Shown here: positions 18,025 to 27,394 of the stretch, piece after piece
Layout of the letters: every line of letters begins with the position of its first letter
Position numbering within the stretch: position 1 is the first letter of the stretch
Origin: Methanobrevibacter sp.
GTDB taxonomy: Archaea > Methanobacteriota > Methanobacteria > Methanobacteriales > Methanobacteriaceae
Assembly (NCBI RefSeq): GCF_030539555.1
Contig: NZ_JAUNXX010000003.1
Location: 1-60,688 of the forward strand
DNA length: 60,688 nt
Reading direction: 5' to 3'
Translations under genes and position numbers: made by a program
The notes under the pieces: model-generated
What the model was told of the DNA's origin: nothing
Seen by the model: the letters and a program-made list of their open reading frames with translations, nothing else
Database searches by the model: none

Positions 18025-19212
18025 TTAAAAATTATCCAACGTCAGTGTTTTCGTTGGTTTTCTTTCTTTTACATGATTATCGAATAAAATTTGACCATAT
18101 TTGCCTCCCCCACCAGGAATCACTTCAATAGACCTATTTCTAAATGATTCTATAACCCGAGCAATATTTAAATCAATTTTACTTATTTCACCAATAGGGG
18201 AATTAATCAAAACATCTATCTCAGTACCAAAAGCATCAATTAGTTTTTGCCATTTACCCTGAACTGTCTTTGTAGTAACTCCTTTTCCATAAACTGCAGA
18301 TATTAACTCTGCAAGAGGCATAAGATGAATATAATCCGGTCTGAAATCCGGATGTTTTGGTTCAGAATAATCAGCAATCTCCGAAATTCTATAATCTACA
18401 CCTTTTTTTATAGTTCCGCCACAACTGCATTTCATTTTATTATCTTTAGCAACCTCAGGATCTATAATTTTAAAACATTTGATACATGCAGTCATGTGAT
18501 ATTTTCCAAGGTTTGGAACCAAACCGTAATTTGTTTTAATTTCTCTTTTTTTAATTGAATTTTTTATTGAAGAGTATGAAATATCTTTAATCTCCAATGT
18601 ATTAAACTCCCGACCAAGCCTATGAGGCCAAGGAGAATGAGCATCAGAATTTGTTAAAAATGGAAAATCCTTAAGTTCACTAATCGTATCAGCCATAAAA
18701 GTATCTGCAGATAAACCTAACTCAACAAAATCAGGTTTTTTATCATAACAGTCATAAATACTGTCAAAGGATTTATACATCCCCGTCCAAGGAGTGAATG
18801 CATGCGCCGGACCAATCAAACAATCATATTCCCTAACCATCTCTAAGAGTTCCGCACCAGTGTATCTTGTTCTTGGTCTGCCATCAGTATTTTTATTTTT
18901 AGAAATCAATTTTTCAGACAGTTCACGTGCAATATCAATATTTGGAATGATAATCAAATGATGAATCCTATTTCTACCTTCAACTTCTGTTGTTAGAACA
19001 AAATCCATTCCGTCCAAAGTATAAATTCCATCCCCCGAATAGATTGTGCTTTCTTCAATAATGTTTAACCAACCTGGATGAAACGCATCCCCTGTGCCTA
19101 AAAGATGTAATCCTTTTAATTTAGATTTAGGAGCCATGTTTTTAATTATCATGTCTTTTGATGATGCTGATGAAAAACAACTGTGAACATGAAAATCTGC
19201 ATTTACCAACAT
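18025..19212 (-). CDS. Endonuclease Q (PHP-domain DNA repair nuclease, TIGR00375 family)
   Basis: A 395-residue protein. EndoQ nicks DNA 5' of deaminated bases (uracil, hypoxanthine, xanthine). The N-terminal PHP fold shows NADFHVHSCFS, LGTGDAFHPGW, IGPAHAFTPW and LTNSDAHSPWPHRLG, supplying the metal ligands. A zinc finger follows at about 243-268 (CIKC and CSCGG), then a helical domain with LISAVYGKGVTTKTVQGKW. The C-terminus ends TLTLDNF, resembling a minimal PCNA-interacting peptide. The gene lies at the end of the leftward cluster that begins with PCNA, fitting the known EndoQ-PCNA interaction. Confidence 0.85.
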   Translation of the reverse strand: MLVNADFHVHSCFSSASSKDMIIKNMAPKSKLKGLHLLGTGDAFHPGWLNIIEESTIYSGDGIYTLDGMDFVLTTEVEGRNRIHHLIIIPNIDIARELSEKLISKNKNTDGRPRTRYTGAELLEMVREYDCLIGPAHAFTPWTGMYKSFDSIYDCYDKKPDFVELGLSADTFMADTISELKDFPFLTNSDAHSPWPHRLGREFNTLEIKDISYSSIKNSIKKREIKTNYGLVPNLGKYHMTACIKCFKIIDPEVAKDNKMKCSCGGTIKKGVDYRISEIADYSEPKHPDFRPDYIHLMPLAELISAVYGKGVTTKTVQGKWQKLIDAFGTEIDVLINSPIGEISKIDLNIARVIESFRNRSIEVIPGGGGKYGQILFDNHVKERKPTKTLTLDNF

Positions 19213-19235
19213 GAATATTAATTATAAAATTAAAT

Positions 19236-19796
19236 TTATATTAAATTATCCAAAATTTTACTTAAATGTGCAACCGAAAATGTATCCCTTTTGGGAGTTA
19301 AATCGACCCCAAGATTATCTTCATTAACACTTGAATCAATTTCATCAAGATTTTTTAAAAAATAATCTGTTCTTTTGATTAAATCAATAATTTGCTTTTG
19401 AGTTGTTGGATATGCAAGTTTTAATGTAGGGATTTTAAAATCTTCAATGATTTTAATTTCTAATATTTTAGCATTATTACAAGAACTTGAACCGAATAAT
19501 ATCAACTCATTTAAAGCACCATACATTCCACTGGAATTTCCTGGTCTTTTTCCCAGTATTATTGCAGCATCAGCTTTATTGATTACTTTTGAAAATAAGA
19601 ACAACCTTGATTTAACTCCGGATGGAATTTCATCAGTGGAGTATTTTGAAATTAAATTGTCAAAACTTAGATTGCCCTCGCAAATATCATTATTATCATA
19701 TTTAGAAAAACTTGAGGGAGATAAATAGGTATGTCCATTTTTTTCAATCAATGGAATTACAATCATTGCGGCATCAGGTACGACTACAACATTCAT
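19236..19796 (-). CDS. Conserved methanogen protein, possibly methanogenesis marker 5
   Basis: A 186-residue soluble alpha/beta protein. The order of segments, an N-terminal MNVVVVPDAAMIVIPLIEK strand-helix, EIPSGVKSRLFLFSKVI, ADAAIILGKRP, a Cys-containing turn and KIPTLKLAYPTTQKQI near the C-terminus, resembles what I recall of methanogenesis marker protein 5 (DUF2112-like), but conservation is loose and I hold this assignment weakly. It lies between the PAC2 and EndoQ genes on the same strand with 23 and 30 base gaps, so probably is cotranscribed with them. Confidence 0.45.
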   Translation of the reverse strand: MNVVVVPDAAMIVIPLIEKNGHTYLSPSSFSKYDNNDICEGNLSFDNLISKYSTDEIPSGVKSRLFLFSKVINKADAAIILGKRPGNSSGMYGALNELILFGSSSCNNAKILEIKIIEDFKIPTLKLAYPTTQKQIIDLIKRTDYFLKNLDEIDSSVNEDNLGVDLTPKRDTFSVAHLSKILDNLI

Positions 19797-19826
19797 ATTT
19801 AAAAAAAGTTAAAAGTGATATATTGA

Positions 19827-20597
19827 TTAACCAATATATCTTAAATCATCTGCATTTCCAGCATTAGCCTTATTAATTAAATCTTGTTCCATTTGTTGAG
19901 CTTTAGCAATCATTTCTCTGGTTTCTTCAGCTCTTTCCTCTAATTTATCAACATTAATTTCAAAATTAAGTAAAAATGAAAGTTTATTTAATATAGCTTC
20001 GGCAGATTCAGCATCAATGAAATATCCTGGAGTCTCTCCCATTAGACAAGATCCATGAATTCCCTGGCGAACAGCCAGACCTAAAAATAGTCCTGAAGCG
20101 CCAACGATTCCACCATCATTAGATCTTATTTCAATTTCGGCTTCCTTCAATAATTCAACATCTTCTTCATGTGTAGCTGCTCCAAAAACCTTAGGATTTT
20201 CAATTGGTTGACCAGTAGCCATTCCACCCAATGTAAAAATTCTGCTTATATCATATTGTTTGACAAATTCCAAGATATCATTGCATACTAGGTATTGACC
20301 TTCCGGAGATAAGGACTGTGTGTTACCTACGAGAAGTATCAAATCCAAATTATCTTCACCAACATCCTTCAGATAATATAATTCATTAATCATATTTCCA
20401 ATTACGCCCTCATCCTTAACAAGAACTTGAGGCGGGAAAGTTGGAGAATAAATTTCAGCAAATTTAGTTGCTTCAAATTCATCAATCATATGATCGGCAG
20501 CTAATTTACCAACATGACCCAGACCAGGTAATGCCTCTATAAAAATAGGATTATCTAATTCGATTTCTTCTAAAATAGTTATTTCTGTGGCATTCAT
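19827..20597 (-). CDS. PAC2 family protein (proteasome assembly chaperone-like)
   Basis: A 256-residue protein of the PAC2/PbaB family, homologous to eukaryotic proteasome assembly chaperone 2. The motifs [62 protein letters not shown] and [19 protein letters not shown] are all in family order, followed by a helical, Glu/Gln-rich tail. The SD is GGAG inside the nop10 3' end. It belongs to the conserved archaeal aIF2-alpha/nop10/PAC2 string. Confidence 0.9.
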   Translation of the reverse strand: MNATEITILEEIELDNPIFIEALPGLGHVGKLAADHMIDEFEATKFAEIYSPTFPPQVLVKDEGVIGNMINELYYLKDVGEDNLDLILLVGNTQSLSPEGQYLVCNDILEFVKQYDISRIFTLGGMATGQPIENPKVFGAATHEEDVELLKEAEIEIRSNDGGIVGASGLFLGLAVRQGIHGSCLMGETPGYFIDAESAEAILNKLSFLLNFEINVDKLEERAEETREMIAKAQQMEQDLINKANAGNADDLRYIG

Positions 20598-20600
20598 ATC

Positions 20601-20771
20601 CTATTGCTCCTTCATTGATTCTTTCTTTAATATACGACGATATTTCCCATATTTATCCTCTACTGAAAACTTAGGAGGATAAATAACTTTAAGTTGCCCG
20701 CCACATTTAGGGCAAGCATCTTTTAAAGTATAAATCCCACATTCGGGACATTTATTCATTTTCATATTCAT
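20601..20771 (-). CDS. nop10: H/ACA ribonucleoprotein Nop10
   Basis: A 56-residue protein. Nop10 is a core part of archaeal H/ACA pseudouridylation particles with Cbf5 and L7Ae. A zinc ribbon is formed by C8, C11, C20 and C23 (KCPECG and ACPKCGG), and the C-terminus has the family signature PPKFSVEDKYGKYRR. Three in-frame ATGs occur (20771, 20765, 20759); none has a clear SD, and I give the longest. The start is six bases from the aIF2-alpha stop, so translation may be coupled to it. Confidence 0.93.
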   Translation of the reverse strand: MNMKMNKCPECGIYTLKDACPKCGGQLKVIYPPKFSVEDKYGKYRRILKKESMKEQ

Positions 20772-20777
20772 AAGAAT

Positions 20778-21575
20778 CTAGTTATCTAACTCTCTTAAAA
20801 AAGAACCGTTACCTTCAGATTCTTCAACAACTGCAATACATCTTTCAGCAGCAGATTTGAGAGCTTTTTCAGCTAATATGTAATCGGTAGATTTAACAGT
20901 GATTCTATATCTTGGTGCGCCAACACATTGAACTTTTATTTCCTCTTCCTCATCACCATTATCTTCAGCGGCTTTAAGAGCAGCAATAATGACATCAACA
21001 CCATTAGGAACAAAAGTTTCAATATCCACATAACCACTAATATGAACTTCAGGAGGAGTAATATTCTTTTTAGCTACTTCAGTGATAGCATCAGCCCAAT
21101 CTTGTGGGATTCCTTCTTCAGTAAGTGATTCAGCGCCCTCATCAGAAGCTGTTTCAAAAGCACCATAAACATCACCAAAGATATCCATAAGCTCATAACC
21201 TACTTCATCATAAGCCTCATCTAAACTTTTATCTAAAGATTTAGCAGATAATTCTAAAAATTTTTCAGCTTTTTGTTCAATTTTCCAATGTTGGATTTTT
21301 TTTGTTCTTTGATCTTCACGGATTCTTTTTAAGGAAGCATCAACATGTCCTTTTTTAGGGTTTACTCTGAGAACACGACAAACGATTTTTTGGTTTTCTC
21401 TTACATGATCCCTGATATTTTTTACCCAACCAGAAGATACTTCAGAAATATGAATAAAAGCTTCTTTGCCCTGATATTCTTCTAGTTTAGCAAAAGCCCC
21501 ATAATTAAGAACTTTATAAACAGTACCTACAATAAGTTCTCCTTCATCAGGCCATTCTTGACTTTTTCTTACCAT
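20778..21575 (-). CDS. Translation initiation factor aIF2, alpha subunit
   Basis: A 265-residue factor. With the beta and gamma subunits it delivers initiator Met-tRNA to the small ribosomal subunit. The N-terminal S1 domain (about 10-88) reads [38 protein letters not shown] and [17 protein letters not shown] helical middle domain and a C-terminal alpha/beta domain ([20 protein letters not shown]) that binds aIF2-gamma follow. The ATG at 21575 is preceded by GGTGAGAGT. It lies in the conserved eS27/aIF2-alpha/nop10 order. Confidence 0.96.
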   Translation of the reverse strand: MVRKSQEWPDEGELIVGTVYKVLNYGAFAKLEEYQGKEAFIHISEVSSGWVKNIRDHVRENQKIVCRVLRVNPKKGHVDASLKRIREDQRTKKIQHWKIEQKAEKFLELSAKSLDKSLDEAYDEVGYELMDIFGDVYGAFETASDEGAESLTEEGIPQDWADAITEVAKKNITPPEVHISGYVDIETFVPNGVDVIIAALKAAEDNGDEEEEIKVQCVGAPRYRITVKSTDYILAEKALKSAAERCIAVVEESEGNGSFLRELDN

Positions 21576-21639
21576 ACTCTCACCAACATTAATAAAAAAA
21601 TTATAAAAAATAGTAAAAAATAAGTTTAAAACTAGAAAT

Positions 21640-21819
21640 CTAGTTTAAAACTTTTTCAATGTGTGCGGTAATTTTTGCTTTAGCACCACGAGATTTGACA
21701 AGGGTTTTTCCACAAATAATACATTTTACGTCAGATGCTGCACGGTCAAAGATTACTTGTTCATTGTCACAATCTAAACATTTAACTTTTAAAAAGTTTC
21801 CTCTTCCTTTACTAACCAT
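21640..21819 (-). CDS. rps27e: Small ribosomal subunit protein eS27
   Basis: A 59-residue zinc-ribbon ribosomal protein with ligands C14, C17, C33 and C36 (VKCLDCDN and VKCIICGK). The ATG at 21819 follows AGGTGATTAAC; the upstream GTG is part of that SD. The SD overlaps the stop codon of the eL42 gene, so the two are translationally linked. Confidence 0.95.
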   Translation of the reverse strand: MVSKGRGNFLKVKCLDCDNEQVIFDRAASDVKCIICGKTLVKSRGAKAKITAHIEKVLN

Positions 21820-21828
21820 GTTAATCAC

Positions 21829-22107
21829 CTATTTTGCTACAAATTCTGGTTTTCCAGTTCTGAAAGATTGTTTAATGTGAGATTTACCACATTCCTTACA
21901 TTTAAGTCTTAAGTCTAATTTTTTAACAGGTTTGTTTCCAGCAGGTAAAGGCCTTGGATAACCTCTGTAACCAGCAGTCACACGTCTGAATTGTCTTTGT
22001 CCCCAAGTTAATTCACTAGCTTTTCTTTTTTTAGCAGTGTGTACTTCGTGCATTGTGTGTCTTTTACAGTGAGGACAATATGTTCTTTTTTCTTTTGGTA
22101 TTTTCAT
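21829..22107 (-). CDS. rpl44e: Large ribosomal subunit protein eL42 (L44e)
   Basis: A 92-residue basic ribosomal protein near the tRNA exit site. A zinc site is formed by C11, C14, C70 and C73 (YCPHCKRH and LKCKECGK); the central [20 protein letters not shown] loop is strongly conserved in archaea. A GGTGAAAAA SD precedes the ATG. It is the first gene of the eL42-eS27-aIF2-alpha-nop10-PAC2 unit. The 217 bases upstream, before GINS51, are AT-rich and show no gene; they contain TATA-like sequences at about 22240-22310. Confidence 0.95.
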   Translation of the reverse strand: MKIPKEKRTYCPHCKRHTMHEVHTAKKRKASELTWGQRQFRRVTAGYRGYPRPLPAGNKPVKKLDLRLKCKECGKSHIKQSFRTGKPEFVAK

Positions 22108-22324
22108 TTTTTCACCGTAATTAATAAGTCATTATAAATCTATCTATGAATTTATCTAAACATCAATTCAATTAGAAAACGTTAGAGATTAAAACTGCAT
22201 TGTAACGCATCAAGTCTACAGACAGCAAAAATCCAAATTATAAAAAAATATAATTTTTTATTATCACAAATAGATACATTCATTATATCTATATATTAAG
22301 ATATTTAAAGTTAATGGCAATTGG

Positions 22325-23197
22325 TTAAATTTTAACTCGACGACCTTTACGATTTTTGAAAAATACTTTTGCATTTACCAAAGGTAAAGTAACTAAATCC
22401 TGAGGTCTGAAAGGACCATAAATCTTTTCATCAACACCCACAATAGGTCCAATTTCATCAAAAACCAACATTGTAACAAGTTCACTGTCCTTAGCAATTC
22501 TTTTAGATTCTAAATCATAAAACTCTTCATTTTCATCAAAAGCATTAGGATTTTCCTCAATATTTTCGCTTTGAACTTTAGGTTTGGTAAAAACTTCTTT
22601 TTTCAATTCTTCATTTTGAGATTTGATAATCTGTTTTTCAACGGATTCTTTTTTTTCAACAATTGGTTTGGCTTTGGAAATTTCATCCAATCGATTTAAT
22701 ACCTCCTCATCCTCACTTTTAACAGATTTTGGAGCAATTAATGTATTTGATTGGGTTTCTTTTGGCTTGATGATTTTTTTATCTGCCTTTTCTTCACCAT
22801 CAGATAATTTTTCTAACGAAATATTTCCCCTATGGTTTTTTAGGGTATCAATTAGTGAAAAGTAAAATTTTTCCTCTTCAGGAGTTAAATTTAAAGGAGT
22901 AGTATCAATCAAATCAAATTGTGGTTTACCAGTGAACAGATGATATGACCTGTGAATATTTACAACAGCCGCATCAGTAATTTTATGTTCTCTCCTCTCA
23001 CATATCTCAGTGGCTATTCTTTGAGCTTCATGTAGCATTTGAGGGACATTAGAAAAAGGATCATTAATAGCTTCTTGTTTTAACCTGTCTAAATACTCAT
23101 GTATATCATTATAAAATGTTTCATCTACACGAGCTAAAGTACTATTGTTACGCTCTTTTTTTTGAACATTACGTAAAATTTTGTAAAATTGATCCAC
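22325..23197 (-). CDS. GINS complex subunit Gins51 (Gins15)
   Basis: A 290-residue replication factor. GINS activates the MCM helicase and links it to primase and the GAN nuclease. The N-terminal helical A domain includes DPFSNVPQMLHEAQRIATE and AAVVNIHRSYHLFTG. A Lys/Glu-rich linker (about 130-225) follows, and a small beta B domain closes the protein (IGPIVGVDEKIYGPFRPQDL). It starts at GTG (23197) with GAGATGG upstream. Adjacent to PCNA on the same strand, the usual archaeal arrangement. The linker is less conserved and longer than in many archaea. Confidence 0.85.
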   Translation of the reverse strand: MDQFYKILRNVQKKERNNSTLARVDETFYNDIHEYLDRLKQEAINDPFSNVPQMLHEAQRIATEICERREHKITDAAVVNIHRSYHLFTGKPQFDLIDTTPLNLTPEEEKFYFSLIDTLKNHRGNISLEKLSDGEEKADKKIIKPKETQSNTLIAPKSVKSEDEEVLNRLDEISKAKPIVEKKESVEKQIIKSQNEELKKEVFTKPKVQSENIEENPNAFDENEEFYDLESKRIAKDSELVTMLVFDEIGPIVGVDEKIYGPFRPQDLVTLPLVNAKVFFKNRKGRRVKI

Positions 23198-23255
23198 TTA
23201 ATACCATCTCTAAATAAATAAATTTTAAAATAAAAAAAAGATAAAACAAATGAAA

Positions 23256-23990
23256 TTATTCATCTGTTTCTAATCTAGGAGCAAGCAAGAAACTAAGCTT
23301 ACCATCACCTGTAACCATAGTAAGAGTTAAACTTAATGGCATATCAGTACCTAAACTAATTTCAGCTTCCTCTGAAAATTTATCTGCTTTAAGCATTTCT
23401 CTAATCTTATCTAATGAGAATAAAGCTTTTGCATGCTCATTAATATTTTCACCGTGAAGATATTTAATGCTTGCATCACCGAATTCACCATCTGCAGATG
23501 CAATGAAGTAATCTTCATCAACTTGAAGAGCAATTTTATCTGAGAATATATCAATATCATTGATACAGTCTTTTAATATGGAGAAACGAACTTTAAAGTT
23601 AGTAGGATGTTCAATAGTAGGTGGAACAGGATTATCATATTCCATATCAATTAATCTTATTTTAAAAGTCCTAGTCGCATCTCCTTCAAAAGTAATAATA
23701 AAATTACCTTCATCCACTGACATTAAGACTCTATCTTGAGATTTAGCACGTTTAAGTACTCTCATGAACTCATCAGTGTCAATATTAATTTTTTCAGGAA
23801 CATCACAAATATATTCGTCAAATAAACTAGATTTTAACTCTAAATGTACGAAAGTTATGTGACTACGGTCTAAGGCATCCAATCTCATGCCTTCACTATC
23901 AGTTTGAATTTGTACTTCATCAACAATTGATGAAATAGCATCAAAACTGGTTTTTAATATACTGGAATCACTTAATTCTGCTTTAAACAT
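23256..23990 (-). CDS. pcn: DNA polymerase sliding clamp PCNA
   Basis: A 244-residue clamp with two PCNA folds, acting as a homotrimer. [37 protein letters not shown], the interdomain connector [17 protein letters not shown] and the C-terminal [12 protein letters not shown] are all in place. It encircles DNA and tethers polymerase, ligase, FEN1 and probably the EndoQ encoded at the end of this cluster. A TATA-like region lies at about 24010-24045. Followed by gins51 after 58 bases. Confidence 0.97.
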   Translation of the reverse strand: MFKAELSDSSILKTSFDAISSIVDEVQIQTDSEGMRLDALDRSHITFVHLELKSSLFDEYICDVPEKINIDTDEFMRVLKRAKSQDRVLMSVDEGNFIITFEGDATRTFKIRLIDMEYDNPVPPTIEHPTNFKVRFSILKDCINDIDIFSDKIALQVDEDYFIASADGEFGDASIKYLHGENINEHAKALFSLDKIREMLKADKFSEEAEISLGTDMPLSLTLTMVTGDGKLSFLLAPRLETDE

Positions 23991-24073
23991 AAATAATCCT
24001 CTAAAGTAAAATTGTATATAATATATTTATATTTGTACCAACTATTTATATAAATTTTTTCATGATAAATGAA

Positions 24074-24847
24074 TCAGTCATTAGCTGCTTTTTTCATGCT
24101 TGAAACATATTCTTTTAATGCTTCAGTTGCATTCTCACCATATTCTTCAATGATTTTTACAATTGCACTACCTACAATAACCCCATCAGCAATTTTACCA
24201 ATATTTTGAGCCTGTTCAGGAGTATTTATACCGAATCCAACAGCAAGTGGCAAATCGGTGACATCGCGAATATCCTCAATTATTGCATTTAAATCCGTTT
24301 TAATTTCAGACCTCATTCCAGTAACTCCAAGTGAAGAAACAACATAAATGAATCCAGTTGCATCACTGGCTATCATCTGAATTCGTTCTTTAGATGTTGG
24401 AGCTATCAATGAGATTACGTCAACATCATTTTTACTTGCAATGTCTGAAATTTCTCCTTTTTCTTCGTAAGGTAAATCGGGAGAGATAATCCCATCCACT
24501 CCCAATTCTCCGCATTTTTTAAAGAATTCTTCATAACCATAAAAGAAAACTGGATTGATATAAGTTAAAAATACCAATGGAACATCAGTTTTGGCACGTA
24601 CCTCCTTAACAATGTCAAATACATCATCGGTTGTGGTATTATGTTTTAATGCACGTACATTAGCCTCCTGAATCACTACTCCTTCAGCCATAGGATCTGA
24701 AAAAGGAATGCCTATCTCTATCAAGTCACATCCCGCTTCCTCCATTGCCAAAATGTATTCAACAGTTTTTTCAATTGTTGGGTCTCCTGCAGTTAAAAAT
24801 CCAATGAACGCTTTTCCATTTTTGAATGCATCAGCTATTTTACTCAT
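24074..24847 (-). CDS. trpA: Tryptophan synthase alpha subunit
   Basis: A 257-residue TIM-barrel enzyme that cleaves indole-3-glycerol phosphate to indole and glyceraldehyde 3-phosphate. E44 of [11 protein letters not shown] is the catalytic Glu. At the position of the second catalytic acid (E. coli D60) the protein has Glu: SDPMAEG, E55. GITPDLP-like [10 protein letters not shown] and [14 protein letters not shown] complete the site. The sequence reads more like clostridial TrpA than like other archaeal ones to me, which is an impression. Its ATG overlaps the trpB stop by eight bases. Last gene of the operon. Confidence 0.96.
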   Translation of the reverse strand: MSKIADAFKNGKAFIGFLTAGDPTIEKTVEYILAMEEAGCDLIEIGIPFSDPMAEGVVIQEANVRALKHNTTTDDVFDIVKEVRAKTDVPLVFLTYINPVFFYGYEEFFKKCGELGVDGIISPDLPYEEKGEISDIASKNDVDVISLIAPTSKERIQMIASDATGFIYVVSSLGVTGMRSEIKTDLNAIIEDIRDVTDLPLAVGFGINTPEQAQNIGKIADGVIVGSAIVKIIEEYGENATEALKEYVSSMKKAAND

Positions 24848-26024
24848 TTAAATCAACTCCCCTATATTTAGCAATTGAACGAACGTCTTTATCACCCCTT
24901 CCTGAGAGGCAAATCATTATTATATCATCTTTATCCATTTCAGGAGCTATTTTGATTGCATGAGCTACTGCATGTGCACTTTCAATAGCTGGAATGATTC
25001 CTTCCATTCTAGATAAATATTCAAATGCGTTAACAGCTTCCTCATCAGTGACTGGAACATATTCTGCCCTGCCTGTATCTCTTAAATATGCGTGTTCTGG
25101 TCCCACACCAGGATAATCAAGACCTGCTGAAACCGAATAAACAGGTGCTATCTGACCATAATCCCCCTGATTAAAAATTGATTTCATTCCATGAAATATT
25201 CCAATTTTTCCGTTTGTTAAAGCAGCAGCATTGTATGGCGTGTCAACTCCTTTCCCTCCAGCTTCACAACCAATCAGTCTAACTTCCTCATCTTCAATAA
25301 AATTATAAAATGCACCCATAGCATTACTTCCCCCACCTACACAGGCAATTACTGCAGTAGGAAGTCTACCTTCTTTTTTAAGGAATTGTTCACGAGCTTC
25401 AGCACTGATTACAGCTTGAAAGTCACGAACAATCATAGGAAATGGATGAGGCCCCATGGTTGAACCTATAACATAGTTAGTATCATGTACACGGGCAATC
25501 CAATCTCTGAATGCATCATTAACTGCATCTTTTAATGTTTTAGTTCCGGATTTCACTGAATGGACTTTAGCACCCAATAATTCCATACGATAAACATTCA
25601 ATGCCTGCCTTTCAGTATCCACTTCACCCATAAACACTTCACATTCCATATCCAATAATGCAGCTGCTGTTGCAGTAGCCACACCGTGTTGACCTGCACC
25701 AGTCTCAGCAATGACTCTTGTTTTGCCCATTTTTTTAGCCAACAATACCTGACCTAAAACATTATTAATCTTGTGAGCTCCAGTATGATTTAAATCTTCA
25801 CGTTTTAAATAAATTTTTGCCCCGCCAAGATCATCTGTCATTCTTTCAGCATAATACAATAAAGAAGGCCGTCCAGCATACTCAATCAATAAAGTATTGA
25901 GCTCTTCTATAAAATTAGGGTCATTCATATAATGATTATATTGCTCTTCCAAGTAAAGCAACTCATTCATTAATGTTTCTGATATGTACTGTCCACCATA
26001 TTCTCCATATCTTCCTTTACTCAA
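24840..26024 (-). CDS. trpB: Tryptophan synthase beta subunit (TrpB1)
   Basis: A 394-residue PLP enzyme joining indole and serine. HTGAHKINN contains the PLP Lys (K85), VGGGSNAMG binds the phosphate, and RKREDLN-type LKREDLNHT and the COMM-type [14 protein letters not shown] segment follow. It starts at TTG (26024) directly behind GGAGGTAATAAA, overlapping the trpF stop (TTGA). It pairs with TrpA in the alpha2-beta2 channelling complex. The length and [15 protein letters not shown] region indicate the TrpB1 type. Confidence 0.96.
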   Translation of the reverse strand: MSKGRYGEYGGQYISETLMNELLYLEEQYNHYMNDPNFIEELNTLLIEYAGRPSLLYYAERMTDDLGGAKIYLKREDLNHTGAHKINNVLGQVLLAKKMGKTRVIAETGAGQHGVATATAAALLDMECEVFMGEVDTERQALNVYRMELLGAKVHSVKSGTKTLKDAVNDAFRDWIARVHDTNYVIGSTMGPHPFPMIVRDFQAVISAEAREQFLKKEGRLPTAVIACVGGGSNAMGAFYNFIEDEEVRLIGCEAGGKGVDTPYNAAALTNGKIGIFHGMKSIFNQGDYGQIAPVYSVSAGLDYPGVGPEHAYLRDTGRAEYVPVTDEEAVNAFEYLSRMEGIIPAIESAHAVAHAIKIAPEMDKDDIIMICLSGRGDKDVRSIAKYRGVDLNE

Positions 26025-26620
26025 TTTATTACCTCCATAATTTCTTTAATTTTATTTTCATCTTTAAATCCATCAGTTTCAAGACTGGAACTCAAATCTA
26101 TAGCATAAGGATTAAATTCATCAATGGCTTTATTGATATTTGAAATATTGATTCCACCTGCCAAAAAGAATTCTTTTTTTAAATCTTTTCTAATCAGACT
26201 CCAGTCAAAAGTTTTTCCACTACCTTTTCCACTATCAAGGAGCAGATAATCAGCAATCGAATCTTCATATGCCAACAAGTCCTTTTCATTGGACATTTCA
26301 ATTGCATTAATGATTTTTAATTTATCATTGGTATTTTCTTTTAAATTCTTAATATATTCTTCACTTTCACTACCATGCAGTTGAGCCATTTCAATGATAC
26401 CTTGATTGAATAATTCAATAATCTCATCCATATCGGCATCAACAAAAACACCAACAGAGACAATGTCTGAATTTAAATTATTTTTCATTTCATATGCAAG
26501 TTCATGAGAAACCTTTCTTTTTGAATCAGCGAATACAAATCCAATATAATCAGGTTTATAGATATTAACAATGCCCACATCTTCCAATCTTTTAAGTCCA
26601 CAAATTTTGATTTTAACCAT
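26021..26620 (-). CDS. trpF: Phosphoribosylanthranilate isomerase
   Basis: A 199-residue TIM-barrel enzyme performing the Amadori rearrangement of phosphoribosylanthranilate. The catalytic Cys is in [11 protein letters not shown] (C7) and the catalytic Asp in [27 protein letters not shown] and [12 protein letters not shown] are phosphate-binding segments. Its ATG lies inside the trpC 3' end (eight-base overlap). Confidence 0.95.
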   Translation of the reverse strand: MVKIKICGLKRLEDVGIVNIYKPDYIGFVFADSKRKVSHELAYEMKNNLNSDIVSVGVFVDADMDEIIELFNQGIIEMAQLHGSESEEYIKNLKENTNDKLKIINAIEMSNEKDLLAYEDSIADYLLLDSGKGSGKTFDWSLIRKDLKKEFFLAGGINISNINKAIDEFNPYAIDLSSSLETDGFKDENKIKEIMEVIN

Positions 26621-27389
26621 TCTTCAACTCCGAAATCAAAGACTTTTTATCATTGCTTTTCATCAAAGTTTCACCAATTAAAACTGCATCGACATTATTT
26701 TCTTTTAATTTCCTAACATCTTCCTTTGTTTTAATGCCACTTTCTGAAATAAATATTATATTATCGCTTACACATCTACGTAAGTTTATACTATTATCAA
26801 TATCTACAGTAAAATCAGCCAAATTCCTATTATTAACCCCAATAATTTCAGCTCCCACATTCATGGCAGTCCTTATTTCATTACCGTCATGAGTTTCAAC
26901 AATTGCAGAAAGACCCAAATCATGAGCCAAGTCTAAAAACTTCTTCAACTGAACAATATCCAATATTGAAACAATCAAAAGCACCGCAGAAGCTCCAAGC
27001 AATTTAGCTTCCCAAATCATGTATTCATCAATTACAAAGTCTTTTCTCAAAATTGGAATTGAAACAACCTCAGAAATTTCTTTTAAAAAATCATTTGAAC
27101 CTTGAAAGAAATAAGGCTCTGTTAGAACAGAAATGGCTGAAGCACCAGCTTCTTCATATTCTTTAGCAATAGCCACATAATCAAAGTCCTCGGCAATCAC
27201 TCCTTTTGATGGAGAGGCTTTTTTAACTTCAGATATTATTGCGATTTGAGGGTCTTTTAATGCCTTTTTAAATGGAAAATCTTCATTAATCCCTAATTCC
27301 AATACTTCTTTTTTGAGTTCATCAAGAGATTTATTTTTTTTAGCTTCGATTATCCTCTCTTCGGTTTTTTCAACAATTTTATCCAACAT
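26613..27389 (-). CDS. trpC: Indole-3-glycerol phosphate synthase
   Basis: A 258-residue TIM-barrel enzyme that closes the indole ring. ISEVKKASPSKGVI has the active-site Lys, ILRKDFVIDEYMIWEA the second Lys, and FISESGIKTKEDV and AVLIGETLM the phosphate site. The ATG at 27389 follows AGGTGATTGTA; the in-frame GTG at 27398 is within that SD. The SD itself lies over the trpD stop codon. Confidence 0.95.
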   Translation of the reverse strand: MLDKIVEKTEERIIEAKKNKSLDELKKEVLELGINEDFPFKKALKDPQIAIISEVKKASPSKGVIAEDFDYVAIAKEYEEAGASAISVLTEPYFFQGSNDFLKEISEVVSIPILRKDFVIDEYMIWEAKLLGASAVLLIVSILDIVQLKKFLDLAHDLGLSAIVETHDGNEIRTAMNVGAEIIGVNNRNLADFTVDIDNSINLRRCVSDNIIFISESGIKTKEDVRKLKENNVDAVLIGETLMKSNDKKSLISELKNG

Positions 27390-27394
27390 TACAA

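Noticed and set aside
22108-22324. Possible C/D-box or other small RNA between eL42 and GINS51
   Set aside because: TGATG- and CTGA-like words occur but not in correct order and spacing, and the only hairpins are very short.
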